NCBI GenBank assembly: GCA_003427395.1
Contig: BFEA01000549.1
Span: 845,015-891,773 of the forward strand
Length of the DNA: 46,759 nt
Reading direction: 5' to 3'
Source: Chara braunii
Lineage: Eukaryota > Streptophyta > Charophyceae > Charales > Characeae
How positions within the stretch are numbered: the first letter of the stretch is position 1; each line of letters opens with the position of its first letter. Positions 21,237-31,129 of the stretch are shown piece after piece. The translations under genes and the position numbers were made by a program. Under the pieces are notes generated by a model, which saw only the letters and a list, made by a program, of their open reading frames with translations, was not told the DNA's origin and made no database searches.

Positions 21237-22146
21237 TGAGACGGTTTTCACCTCTTTGCAGTAACAGATACAGATCCCAGGGCTCGATCCCTAGACCTTA
21301 TCCTACCCATGTACAGCACCTGTGTAGACCCCGAGAGTTGAACCTGTGACCTGTGTATTCATAAACAGTTGGTAGGCTGTCATAGGTCCGTAGGTAGCAG
21401 GGATTCGATCTGTAAATCTATAGAATAGAAGTCTTAGCGAGTTCCAGAAGTCTTAGCTGTAGCCCTTCTAGAAGGTCAGCAAGTGGGCAAGTGGGCAAGT
21501 GGTGAGTCAAGTGGTGGACTAACTGCAGTGCAATTGCAGTACGACTTCGGTAGGTTAGCAGTGAGTCCCCATTCAGTCAGCGGTGATGTCCAGTCAGTCC
21601 CAGTCCGGTCCAGCAAGTACCACAAGGGACTGTGAGCACCATGGGCCGATGGAAAGGGGCAGACCAACGAGTTTCAGAAGTANAGGGACTGTGAGCACCA
21701 TGGGCCGATGGAAAGGGGCAGACCAACGAGTTTCAGAAGTATAAATCAAGAGGCAGCGCCCAGCCATTCATTCATTCCAGCGTGAGCCATGCGGAAGCGC
21801 TGCCACAGCGACTTGTGCAAGGAGGTCTGCAGTGAGCCCGGAGCTGAAGTGGGCGAGAGAGAAGGAGCGTAGCATAGCGATAGGGTAGCTGCGGCCATAG
21901 CCGCCATAGCTAGAGTTCGTGTGTAGTGTATGTGTGTGTGTGTGTGTGTTCAGAGAGACGCGTGTGGGATATCCAGGGTGATCCGGTGTCTGCAAACAGA
22001 GAGTTGTTTGGGCGCCGAGTCGCCATAGCCATTGAGAGTGAACTCGTATCTGGGTTGTCATATCTCTGAGTTCTGAGTGGGCGCATGTCGCCAGTTTGCT
22101 GCGCTACTGTTTGCATGCATGTAAAGTGTGAATGAAACTGATTGCA
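21237..22146 (+). repeat. Left LTR of the Ty3/gypsy element
   Basis: Starts tgagacgg and ends ctgattgca, 910 bp. It pairs with 29033-29886. A TATA box (tataaat) lies at 21740-21746. A 59-bp segment (21625-21683) is repeated at 21684-21741 with an N at 21683, not found in the right LTR. A GT microsatellite lies near 21928-21950. Three short stretches resemble antisense tRNA B boxes (near 21285, 21343, 21405). Confidence 0.92.
21740..21746 (+). promoter_or_regulatory. TATA box of the left LTR
   Basis: tataaat, conserved at 29477-29483 in the right LTR. It would mark the U3/R side of the promoter; the start site is not visible from sequence. Confidence 0.6.
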
Positions 22147-22147
22147 T

Positions 22148-22160
22148 TGGTATCGGAGCT
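22148..22160 (+). other. Primer-binding site, tRNA-Met type
   Basis: tggtatcggagc begins 1 nt after the left LTR. It matches the complement of the plant initiator tRNA-Met 3' end (TGGTATCAGAGC) with one mismatch, the usual primer of many plant gypsy and copia elements. Confidence 0.8.
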
Positions 22161-22418
22161 GGTACCCGCTATTCCACGCGTTGAGTTGTGTGTCGCAGGA
22201 GTGATGCGCCATAGCAGAGGTGGCCGCCAAGAGTCATAGTCCGCCATAGCGGATCTGAAGGTTGGAGAAGCTGCCGCGCACCTGCAGAGAAGACCACGAT
22301 GAAGAAGAAGACCGGGAAAGAGAGAGAGTGAGAGAGACAGAGAGAGAGGAGAGAGAAAGGTTGAGCGATACAAGATTGGGTTACTACGTACCTGCTGCGC
22401 TGGAGATACCGCTACGGC

Positions 22419-22433
22419 GCGAGAGAGAGAGAG

Positions 22434-22494
<61 letters not shown>
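22419..22494. repeat. GA microsatellite
   Basis: Almost uninterrupted (GA)n in the retrotransposon leader. Confidence 0.95.
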
Positions 22495-22497
<3 letters not shown>

Positions 22498-22790
22498 GTG
22501 ATACAAGTTTGGTTGTCACGTACCTGTGAAGTTGCCGTGCAGTCCCACAAAGAAGAAGATTGCGGCCATAGCCGCGGAGCCGGACCACGGAGTAACGAAG
22601 GAGGGAAGAGGGACAGAGAGGAGGAGACCGAGCAGATTGTGGAAAGCCATAGCCGAGAGAGGCGAAGGAAGAGACGAACAAAAAAAAAAAAGAGAAAGAA
22701 GACAGCAGGGTGAAAGGAGGCGATGAAGGTGAAGGGAAGAAGAAGGTTGGTGAGAGAAAGTGAAGCCGACAGCCATAGCCGACCGGGGAA

Positions 22791-22897
22791 GTTGACCGGA
22801 GGTTGATTGGGGTTGACCAGGAGTTGACCGGAGGTGACCGAGGGTTGACCACAACGTTGACCAGCGTTGACCAAGCCGTTGACCACGAGTTTGACCA
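22791..22897 (+). promoter_or_regulatory. Helically phased TTGACC (W-box-like) array
   Basis: TTGACC starts at 22792, 22813, 22824, 22845, 22857, 22867, 22879 and 22891, with variants TTGATT at 22803 and GTGACC at 22834. Spacings are 10-12 bp throughout, so all cores lie on nearly one face of the helix. TTGACC is the core bound by plant WRKY factors (known). Whether it is bound here is unknown; it may be just an 11-bp minisatellite. Confidence 0.55.
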
Positions 22898-23491
22898 AGC
22901 TGGAGCCGGTATAATCTCGCCAAGCCTTCAACCTATCCCTCCCCCTATGGATGTGCACACACCCTGTGGTACTTGCTGAGTCTAGTCCGTCTGTCTCTTC
23001 TTTCTGCATTGAGTCTCTTCTGTCTAGGTGATAAAACTCTGTGGATGAAGGATAGGGCCTTGTTGACCAAACCCACACGGGCTGAGTAGGGCTAAAGACT
23101 GTGTCTAACGACTTGACTGTCCCGGAGGCCTAACCCTCCCAAGGACCGGTACCGACCAGCGGGCTGCTCGGTGTGGCACGGTAGGCCCAAAATTCGAGCT
23201 GTGGGCTGCACAACAGGCCGCCTAAGTGTTGAGAGACCTGCTGATCGCGTCGTCCTGTCTACGATGTTAAATAATTCCTGAGGAGTTACAGGGGATCTCC
23301 TTAAATGCCTCTTGATCAGCAACAGGTCTAGTAGTGACAGCCATAGTGTAGGTCTAGGCTAGAGACCCTAGTTGGCAGGATCCCTGTGCAGATTCTGCGA
23401 GTCTTAGATTGAGTTAATAGGTTTGTCAGTCAGGGGTTAGAGTCTAAGTGGTGAGGTTTGGAACCGCTAATCCGGTTGTGCACTTATCACC

Positions 23492-24948
23492 ATGGTCGAG
23501 ACCCGTAGTGGGAAGAGCACTAGCCCCTACACCCAGGAACAGCAAGAGAAGATGACCGCCTTAGTAAGAGAGAATAAGGAGAGGAAAAAGCTCCTGAAAC
23601 AGAGTTAAAGGCAATTGCAAAAGGAGCAAGCGGCGAAGATGAAGGAATTGGAGGAGGAGATGGAGAAGAAGAAGAAGGTTGCTGAAGAAGAAGCGGCAGC
23701 AGAAGCAAAAGAGGAGAGTAAACGCAGGGAAGTAAAATGAGAGAGAAGTGGCACGGCAAATGAGGACGCCGCAATGGAAAAGAAAATCAGTGAGTGGATT
23801 GCTAATTTATCGTTGGGGGAAGATGAGGAGGCAGAGTTTTATGTGCCCCAGGACGAGAGGGATGCGCTAGCCAGTGAGCTAGCAGCAATCGAGGACCCCC
23901 TGGAAAGGCAAGAAGTGGAGGAGGAGAAGAAGTTGGAATGGAAGTTGAGGATGAAGAGAGAGAAGAAGAGGAGGAGGGAGGAAGTTAACAGGTTGACCGC
24001 AGAGGTGGCAAAAGTGAGGGATTGTAGACAAGAAGTGCAGGCGCAGACAGACAAGTCTGCCAAATTGGACAAGATGCCAGGGTACTTGGAAGTGTTGAGT
24101 GCGGCTTGGATGGAGGAGCGCCAAGCTAGCTGGGATCAAGATGTAGCCCTGAAGGCCATGCGGGCAGGATTTCGGGATTTTGCGCGTGACATAGTCACCC
24201 ATGTTGGAGGCGAAGTTAGGCGACTGAGAGACAACGTGGGGTAGTTTTGTGAGGGCGCCATTGAGGGTGCCAAAGCAGTAGCCGCCGTTGAGAGCGAGGC
24301 CAGACCCCGCAAGTACCCAGTCAAGCTTAAATTTCCGGATGCGTATGGGGGGAAGAAGGAAGAAAATTTTGATAATTGGGAGGCTAGTGTGAACAGTTAC
24401 GTACACTTACAGCACATCCTGACTGAGGAGCAAGTCCTCGTCGCCTTCCAGGCCCTTAAAGATGAAGCGGCAAGTTTTGCGAGGTCCCTAGCGCGGGCAG
24501 CCGGTTCTGAAAACAACCTGGTTGCATACTCCAAGGTTACCCCCCTTCATCACTTCTTCAAGCTCTTGAGGGAGCGATTTGCTGACCCAACAAGAGGCGT
24601 TAGAGGTGGAGGAGTGCAAGGGCACTCAAGGGCGTCATGGACGTTTTGGTAGCCGTCCCAGACCATGGGGTGACTGAGCCCCAGTTGGTCCAATTATTTT
24701 ATCGTGCCATGCCAGAGCCCCTGCGTGGGCATTTCTTTGATAGATCTCAACAGGCCGACATCACCTATGATGTATTGAGTAGAGAGGTGGTCCTGTTCGA
24801 GTCAAAGTCCATGTCAGTTTCCACTTTCTGGCACAAGGACTTGGATAAAGGGAAGAAGTGGAAGGGTCGACCATCTGGCCAAGTGAGGGCCAAGGACCAT
24901 ATGATCCTCATGTTAGAAGAAGATGGTACAGATGAGATCATCCCCTAA
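23492..24948 (+). pseudogene. gag: Ty3/gypsy gag, N-terminal and capsid part
   Basis: The likely start is ATG at 23492 (MVETRSGKST), the usual kind of opening for plant-lineage gypsy gag. The same frame has in-frame stops at 23606 (TAA), near 23738 (TGA) and 24242 (TAG). Between these lies a highly charged coiled-coil segment, then from about 24305 a capsid-like segment with FDNWEASVNSYV and a following AFQALKDEAA. A deletion and frameshift near 24600 move the frame to the continuation at 24637-24948. It would encode the structural protein of the particle; here it cannot be made intact. Confidence 0.85.
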
Positions 24949-25390
24949 AGTGAGATCGAGTGGGGGTTAGAGGAGGATGATAGCAGCGTAGGGCAAGGGA
25001 GGTCTTATGCGGCTGTCGCGGTTGGAGGGAGGCCGCAAGGTAGAGGAGGAGGCCAGGGCCAAAGGGGCCAGGCCATGGGAGGCCGAGGACCGGGTGCACA
25101 GGGAGTTGGTGGACAAGGGAACCGCCAAGTGGGAGGTAGGGGTCAAGGTCCCCCGCCAAATCGTCAGGGTTCTTGTCGGTCCCCACAGCGACGAGGTGGA
25201 AGGCCACCTCAAGGAGGATGGCACCCAGGCTTGCCACAGGGCAGGCCCTGGGAAGACTTGGGCTTGGACCAGCGCGTATGGCAGGAGTCAGTGCGTGTTT
25301 TGTGGTGACCCGGCCCACGTAATTAAATTTTGTCCTAAGTATAGACAGGCCCGATGGGCTGCCCAACAATCAAAAGGCAGCCGCCAGTAG
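24949..25390 (+). pseudogene. gag: Gag C-terminus with zinc knuckle
   Basis: A Gly/Arg/Gln-rich segment in one frame (about 24960-25290) is followed in another by the nucleocapsid zinc knuckle at 25292-25333, CVFCGDPAHVIKFC. This is a perfect C-x2-C-x4-H-x4-C. The knuckle would bind the element's RNA in the particle. The glycine-rich part and the knuckle being in different frames shows a frameshift between them. Confidence 0.85.
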
Positions 25391-25420
25391 GGGTCGCAAC
25401 TGCCCCTACTTCAAGGCCAT

Positions 25421-26354
25421 GTGGGGAAGCGAGCGAGTGCGCACATACAGGAAACTCCCAAACCACATGAGCCTATGGCAGAGGTTGTAGGCCCGTGCCT
25501 AGCTAGCTGTCCAGAGACTGCTTGTGTTAGCGTCTCCCTGGGCACGTCCCTCACAGGCGTGCCAGAAGAATTAAAGGAGAGGATGAAGAAGGAGAGTAAA
25601 GGACAGCTGATCTTAGTAGATGTAGAAGTGTTTAGAAGCAGAGTAGGGGCGCAATTACATTAGCCGTAGGGCGCTGAAGAAGTTGAGGCTAGGATTAAAG
25701 TCCAGAAGTTAGCAGACCCCATAGTCAGTGTCGTCGCAGACAACCGCACGATGCGAGTTGCGGACTACGTAGAGGAAGTCCAGGCGTACTTTCGCCTAGA
25801 GAAAGATGGGAAGGTGGAAAAAGTTATCCATTCCCTGACTCTCCTCGTACAGGATGACCTTCCTTTTGATATAGTGTTAGGAATGGATTGGGGAGAGGCA
25901 GCAGGGGCCACACTCCATTTGAGAGAGCACGAGTGTAGGCTCCCTAGTCCTTCAGGTGAGGTTAAGACTGCCCGTCTGTTTCATGTGTCTGGTGTAGATA
26001 ACACTTTGGCATATTGTTGTCTCAGTGCTCCCGCGTTCGCGCGATTAGTGAAGAAGGAGCGATTAGAAGAGCAGGTCTTTGTAGTGTATGTGAGGCCTGT
26101 CACTGAGGTAAGCTCCACGGATCCAACCATTGCCAAGCTGCTAGAGGAATTCAAAGATTTGACTGAGTCGCCGACAGGAGTAGTGCCGCGACCCATCCAG
26201 CACAGGATAGAGATAGAGCCTGGCAGTAGAACTCCTAAGGGAGCAATCTACAGGATGTCCCCTAGAGAGTTAAGAGGAGCTACGCAAGCAGTTAGACGGG
26301 CTCCTCGAGAAAGGTTGGATCAGGCCCAATTCGTCTCCTTTTGGAGCACCAGTT
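25421..26354 (+). pseudogene. pol: Retropepsin-type protease and start of RT, active site lost
   Basis: Upstream text ending near 25650 and downstream text from about 25652 are the two sides of a retropepsin. The segment that normally holds the catalytic Asp-Ser/Thr-Gly-Ala is missing at the junction, and the frame changes there. The frame 25751-26404 then carries FDIVLGMDWGEAAGA, the conserved C-terminal part of such proteases, and the lead-in to RT (GAIYRMSPREL). A frameshift near 26270-26350 separates it from the RT body. Confidence 0.8.
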
Positions 26355-26825
26355 TTGTTTGTCCCCAAGAAGGAAGGAGAGTTGCACATGTGCATAGACT
26401 ATAGGGGTTTGGATGCGATTACTGTGAAGAATGTTGAACCACTGCCGAGGATAGATGATCTCTTAGATCGGGTGCAGGGTTGCAAGTACTTCTCTAAGAT
26501 AGATTTGAAGTCCGGATACCATCAGATAGAGGTTCATCCTGATGACCAGTATAAGACTGCGTTCCGGACTAGATATGGGCATTATGAGTTTATAGTGATG
26601 CCCTTTGGACTGACCAACGCGCCAGCTACATTTCAGCATTGTATGAATGATCTATTTAGACATTGGATAGACAAGTTTGTAGTAGTTTATCTAGACAATA
26701 TCTTAGTTTTCAGCAGAACCCTCCAAGAGCATCAGGGTCATTTGAGGCAGGTCTTGGAGCTGAGAGAAGCTGACTTCAAGATCAACGCAAAGAAGTGTGA
26801 GTGAGCCAAAACGCAAGTCCTGTAC
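26355..26825 (+). pseudogene. pol: Reverse transcriptase domain, catalytic motif mutated
   Basis: Conserved Ty3/gypsy RT blocks are present: [51 protein letters not shown]. The catalytic box reads YLDN rather than YLDD: the codon at 26697-26699 is AAT, so the second aspartate that holds metal ions is asparagine. The frame stops at TGA 26802-26804 and continues beyond it with the next conserved block, YLGHVLDRDGIKPE. Polymerase activity is not expected. Confidence 0.92.
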
Positions 26826-27440
26826 TTGGGCCACGTATTAGACAGAGATGGCATTAAGCCAGAGGACAGTAAGATAGCGGCAATTAGAGATTGGTTGACG
26901 CCCCGCACGTTGACAGAGTTGCGGTCATTCTTAGGCCTAGCTAACTACTATAGAAAGTTTGTGAGAAACTTCTCTACTATCGCCGCTCCCTTGCGCAAGT
27001 TGCTGAAGAAAGAGGCAATCTGGCGATGGGATAAAGATTGTACGTCTGCGCTCAAGAGGTTAAAGCGCGCATTAATAGAGTACCCTGTCCTCAAAGTAGC
27101 TGATCCGTCTTTGCCATTTGTCGGCACCACGGACGCGAGTCAGTATGGTATAGGCGCCGTGTTGCAGCAAGACGTCGGCAATGGTTATAGACCCGTAGAG
27201 TTCATGTCAGCGAGGATGCCCTCAGAGAAGGTAGCCACCTCGACGTACGAGAGAGAACTCTACGCTCTCAAGCAGGCCTTAGAGCACTGGAAGCATTACC
27301 TGCTTGGGAGGCACTTCAAATTATATTCAGACCACGAGACGCTCAGATGGTTAAAGACCCAGGCCAAGATGACACCTAAGTTAACTAGGTTGGCCACTGA
27401 GATAGACCAATACGACTTTGCAAGTACAACGTAGTTGCGG
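26826..27440 (+). pseudogene. pol: RT connection and RNase H domain
   Basis: This open frame continues the RT: LRSFLGLANYYRKFVRNFS is the gypsy thumb/connection. RNase H follows, with TDASQYGIGAVLQQ (first catalytic Asp), a YERELYAL block (Glu) and LYSDHETLRWL (next Asp). These three acidic residues are intact. Near 27416-27440 a short deletion shifts the frame, and the C-terminal 'VVADALSR' block is read in a different frame. It would degrade the RNA strand during reverse transcription. Confidence 0.9.
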
Positions 27441-27608
27441 ATGCTCTAAGTAGAAGATCAGGCTACTTTGCAGCTATAGTATACTATCTGGATATAGGAA
27501 AGGACCTGCAAGAGAAAGTTAGACAGGCGTTGCGCAGGACCCTATCTATATAGTGACCTCCTCAAGAGAGTTAGGGAGGCCCCAGAGACTGAGCCAGATT
27601 ACCGCACT
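27441..27608 (+). pseudogene. pol: RNase H-integrase linker, frameshifted
   Basis: Continues as NVVADALSRRSGYFAA in one frame, then a stop near 27552 before the integrase frame. The linker to the integrase zinc-binding domain is recognisable but broken. Confidence 0.6.
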
Positions 27609-28994
27609 ATGGAGGGGTTGTTGTTTGAGAAGACTAATGAGGTAGACCGCCTGTGCATTCCCAACAGTGAGGAGATTCGTAGTCTGATCCTAGGGGAGTG
27701 CAATGATACAGAGGGACACTTCGGTTGGCAAAAGACTTTAGCCAATCTCATGCGTGCGTACACCTGGCCAGGGATGAAAGGCGACTATATAGAGTATGTT
27801 CGCAGTTGTAAAGTTTGCCAGAGAAACAAGACCACTACGCGCACCGCTCTAGGTCTTCTCAGACCCTTGCCTATCCCAGACCAACCTGGAGATTCAATCT
27901 CCATTGACTTCATGGACGCAGGAGTCGAGAGTAGACATGGGCAGAGCCAAGTCATGGTCATAGTTGACCGATTTAGCAAGTATGCAGTTTTTGTTCCTTT
28001 GCCTGCAGAGGCACGTACGGACTTAGTTATACGAAAGTTCTTTGATTTTTGGGTTAGTGAAAATGGAGTCCCGTTGTCAATAGTTAGCGATAGGGATAGT
28101 CGCTTCACCAGCCAGAACTGGCAAGAAGTCATGGGAGTCTACGGATCTAAGTTGTTGATGTCGTCTGGCCGCCATCCAGAGACCAACGGTCAGACCAAGC
28201 AAATAAACAAGATCCTACAGCAAGTTCTGCGCATGTACATTAGACCTGATCAGATCAACTGGGACGAGACGTTACCTAAGGTAGCTAGTGCATACAATAA
28301 CAGTGTGCATTTATCCACCTGTCGGACTCCCAATGAGCTGCACAAGTCCTTTAGAGCGCGCAGACCGTTTGAAGGACTGAACCGGGACCAGATTCACAGA
28401 CTACCGCCCGGTACCAGGGAGTTTGCGATACAGCACGAGAAAGAATTAGCTATCGTTCTTGAGAACCTCAGGAAGGCCCAGCACAGAATGATAGAACAAG
28501 CTAATAAGCACCGCCGCCCATCACAGTTTCAGGTAGGCGACTTAGTCTGGGTCAAGTCTAAAGAGTTTGCACCTGAGGAGCACATCTCGCAGAAGTTGCT
28601 GCCTGCATATAGAGGACCATGGTCGGTTCTAGAAGTCAAGGGCGGAGAGGATGGACCGTCCTACACTATAGAGATTCCAGCACACCTCCACACATACCCT
28701 GTGTCCCATGCTTCAAAGCTGTTGCCGTGTGTCACAAGTCAACAGTTCCCTTCAAGAAGATCCATGATCCCTCCGGATATGGATGGAAGATATGACATTG
28801 ACGGCATTGTAGATGAAGATGTCTTTAGAACAGGAGGTAGAGGTCGTCCACAGAGACAGTATAAAGTCCGGTTTGCTTACCAGGAACCTGAAGACGACCG
28901 CTGGTTTACTATAACAGAACTTCTAGAAACAGCTCCCGACATAGTCAGAGCTTATGAGCGCGATAAAAAGGGTAAAGGTCCTGCCTTGGACTGA
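27609..28994 (+). CDS. pol: Integrase, intact frame but catalytic residue changed
   Basis: The longest open frame of the window, 461 codons, starting within pol. Its HHCC zinc domain has GHFGWQKT and SCKVCQRNK, but the first histidine position is Asn (residue 32, 27702-27704). The catalytic core has SIDFMD (Asp) and IVSDRDSRFTS (Asp). The expected glutamate after GQT is Lys (residue 197, codon AAG at 28197-28199), so the D,D,E triad is incomplete. The C-terminal part has the FQVGDLVWVKSK block, PAYRGPWSVLEV and a chromodomain-like tail with YKVRF and WFTITELLE, as in chromoviruses. It is probably inactive. Confidence 0.9.
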   Translation: MEGLLFEKTNEVDRLCIPNSEEIRSLILGECNDTEGHFGWQKTLANLMRAYTWPGMKGDYIEYVRSCKVCQRNKTTTRTALGLLRPLPIPDQPGDSISIDFMDAGVESRHGQSQVMVIVDRFSKYAVFVPLPAEARTDLVIRKFFDFWVSENGVPLSIVSDRDSRFTSQNWQEVMGVYGSKLLMSSGRHPETNGQTKQINKILQQVLRMYIRPDQINWDETLPKVASAYNNSVHLSTCRTPNELHKSFRARRPFEGLNRDQIHRLPPGTREFAIQHEKELAIVLENLRKAQHRMIEQANKHRRPSQFQVGDLVWVKSKEFAPEEHISQKLLPAYRGPWSVLEVKGGEDGPSYTIEIPAHLHTYPVSHASKLLPCVTSQQFPSRRSMIPPDMDGRYDIDGIVDEDVFRTGGRGRPQRQYKVRFAYQEPEDDRWFTITELLETAPDIVRAYERDKKGKGPALD

Positions 28995-29020
28995 AATATT
29001 ATCGGAGGACCTCGAATTTA

Positions 29021-29032
29021 GGACGGCGGGAG
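29021..29032 (+). other. Polypurine tract
   Basis: ggacggcgggag lies directly before the right LTR. It is interrupted by C but purine-rich, as expected for the plus-strand primer. Confidence 0.6.
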
Positions 29033-29886
29033 TGAAATGGTTTTCACCTCTTTGCAGTAACAGATACAGATCCCAGGGCTCGATCCCTAGACCTCATCCT
29101 ACCCGTGTACAGTACCTGTGTAGACCCCGAGAGTTGAACCTGTGACCTGTGTATTCGTAAACAGTTGGTAGGCTGTCATAGGTCCGTAGGTAGCAGGGAT
29201 TCGATCTGTAGATCTATAGAATAGAAGTCTTAGCGAGTTCCGGAAGTCTTAGCTGTAGCCCTTCTAGAAGGTCAGCAAGTGGGCAAGTGGGCAAGTGGTG
29301 AGTCAAGTGGTGGACTAACTGCAGTGCAATTGGAGCATGACTTCGGTAGGTTAGCAGTGAGTCCCCATTCAGTCAGCGGTGAGGTCCAGTCAGTCCCAGT
29401 CCGGTCCAGCAAGTACCACAAGGGACTGTGAGCACCATGGGCCGATGGAAAGGGGCAGACCAACGAGTTTCAGAAGTATAAATCAAGAGGCAGCGCCCAG
29501 CCATTCATTCATTCCTGCGTGAGCCATGCGGAAGCGCTGCCACAGCGACTTGTGCAAGGAGGTCTGCAGTGAGCCCGGAGCTGAAGTGGGCGAGAGAGGA
29601 GCGTAGCATAGTGATAGGGTAGCTGCGGCCATAGCCGCCATAGCTAGAGTTAGTGTGTAGTGTATGTGCGTGTGTGTGAGTGTTCAGAGAGATGCGTGTG
29701 GGATACCCAGGGTGATCCGGTGTATGCAAACAGAGAGTTGTTTGGGCACTGAGTCGCCATAGCCATTGAGAGTGAACTCATATCTGGGTTGTCATATCTC
29801 TGAGTTTTGAGTGGGCGCATGTCGCCAGTTTGCTGCGCTACTGTTTGCATGCGTGTAAAGTGTGAATGAACGCGAGTCTGATTGCA
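29033..29886 (+). repeat. Right LTR of the Ty3/gypsy element
   Basis: 854 bp, starts tgaaatgg and ends ctgattgca. It lacks the 59-bp duplication of the left LTR. TATA box tataaat at 29477-29483. Confidence 0.92.
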
Positions 29887-30122
29887 CAGACATCCCCCTA
29901 TAGTCCTGAAACTTGCACCCTCCCCTTCCTGAGGGTTTAACCGATGACAATAGAATTGCCTGTCTTTTGCCTTCATAGAGCCTGCTTTGGAAGGGCAGAA
30001 ATATTCATTTTACCATCACCACAGATCTGACAGCCTCGAGCGACAGGCTGAAGAGGACATCTAATAATAAATCAACTGACTCCTAATCTCAAACTAGGTA
30101 GAGGCCAAACCTAACACTTCAG
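29887..30122. other. Right flank of the Ty3/gypsy insertion
   Basis: No strong gene. A short phrase after an AG at about 30024 reads SDSLERQAEEDI before TAATAATAAA, which looks protein-like but is too short to support. Confidence 0.25.
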
Positions 30123-30220
30123 CTGCCAAGGAGTTGGCCACCCAGGATCTCCAGAGAAAAAGGGTCTTTGGCTGCTTGCTGGAGGAGATGATGTCAGTGA
30201 ATCGGAATGTTGGAAACTGA
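30123..30220 (+). CDS. Possible terminal host exon
   Basis: After the acceptor-like 'cctaacacttcag' the sequence is open for 31 codons to TGA 30218-30220: AKELATQDLQRKRVFG, then a tail with LLEEMMSVN. The amino-acid composition and codon use look like a real protein rather than noise, but no family is recognised and no upstream exon was found; the gypsy insertion lies just before it. It could be a chance frame. Confidence 0.3.
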
Positions 30221-30428
30221 AGATATGCACTCCCTAGGCTGGAAGGGCAAAACTACATTGCAAGTACAATCTTTCCCCTCACCATCCTGCTTTTTTGCAA
30301 AGTTGCCCTTCACTGCTGTGTGTGTGAAGCGTTTTCCCCGCAACCGCATGTTCCCTCCATAAATTGTAGTCTTCCTCCACTGCTTTGACAGGTGGTAAAT
30401 GCCCTTCAGACCCTTCTAGCCTACTTAA

Positions 30429-30728
30429 TCAAACCAGCCGCAGACCAACCAGTACATAGAAATAAAGGCCCCCGCATGTACGGGAGAAAACTCGGGAATC
30501 CTTTACCGGAAGTGGTGATTTAATGACTAACCCGGCTTGATGCGCAAATAGGAGCGACTCTCTTGGAAAGAGATGTTTTGCAAAGAAACAGATTTCTTGC
30601 CTTTCTTCAAGGGTGCTTACAGAACCAGATTGTTCATTTGTTTTACATGCGTAATGACAATTCACAGCACCCTCTACCACCTTCCCCATTCTTCTTAACC
30701 ATCTTAACGAGTTAGTGCAGTTGGGCAA
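30429..30728 (-). CDS. Hypothetical 99-codon open frame
   Basis: Starts MPNCTNSLRWLRRMGKVVEG and ends in YFYVLVGLRLV. It shows no motif I recognise. It has neither repeat composition nor a shadow relation to another gene, which is why it is listed, but a chance frame is quite possible. Confidence 0.2.
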   Translation of the reverse strand: MPNCTNSLRWLRRMGKVVEGAVNCHYACKTNEQSGSVSTLEERQEICFFAKHLFPRESLLFAHQAGLVIKSPLPVKDSRVFSRTCGGLYFYVLVGLRLV

Positions 30729-30749
30729 TCAACTACCAAGATATCAGGA

Positions 30750-31080
30750 AGGTAACCATCATCATCAACATCATTGCCACCATCACCGTCACGATCGTTG
30801 CCATCATCACCTTCTTAGCCGTTGCCATTGTCTTCATCATCATCACCACCACCACCACCACCAATATTATCATCTTTACCTGCGCATCACCAATATCACC
30901 ATCACCACCTTCATCAAGCTACAAGCATCATTGTCATCATACCCATTGCCTGCCTCATGATCAACATTATCATCATCACCACCATCGTCTCCGTACCATC
31001 ATCATTATCATCATCATATTCTTAGCCAATTCCTCCTGTCGTCATCATCATCATCATCATCATCATCATAACCATCATCT
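30750..31080 (+). repeat. Degenerate CAT/CAC trinucleotide repeat
   Basis: Long runs of catcat, caccac and atcatc with interruptions, followed by a cleaner (CAT)n near 31043-31072. Open frames through it (poly-His or poly-Ser) are artefacts. Confidence 0.9.
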
Positions 31081-31129
31081 TGTTCATGTCACTAAAATAA
31101 TCATCATCTTTGATTGTGTGACTTTACAG

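Larger units (their letters stand above)
22161..23491 (+). other. Retrotransposon leader with repeats
   Basis: Non-coding leader between PBS and gag. It holds a GA microsatellite (about 22419-22494), minus-strand splice-donor-like motifs (22391, 22523), scattered GCCATAGCCG words, and an 11-bp tandem array with TTGACC cores (22792-22897). The long minus-strand open frame across it is mainly translated GA repeat. Confidence 0.7.
21237..29886 (+). mobile_element. Complete Ty3/gypsy LTR retrotransposon, coding-defective
   Basis: An 8.65-kb element with matching LTRs beginning TG and ending CA, a tRNA-Met-type PBS, a long leader, gag, protease, RT-RNase H, integrase and a polypurine tract, all on the plus strand. 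The order protease-RT-RNaseH-integrase places it in Ty3/gypsy (Metaviridae). Flanks share CAGA (21233-21236 and 29887-29890), a likely 4-bp target duplication. By eye the LTRs differ at roughly 3% of sites, mostly transitions, apart from a 59-bp duplication in the left LTR. Stops, frameshifts and lost active-site residues make it unable to move by itself. Confidence 0.92.

Noticed and set aside
22104-23078. 324-codon minus-strand open frame
   Set aside because: Its central part is the translated GA microsatellite (Ser-Leu repeats), and it overlaps the gypsy leader and LTR antisense; no protein family is visible.
30750-31080. Possible CRISPR-like or coding His-rich array
   Set aside because: It is a degenerate CAT trinucleotide repeat without unique spacers.
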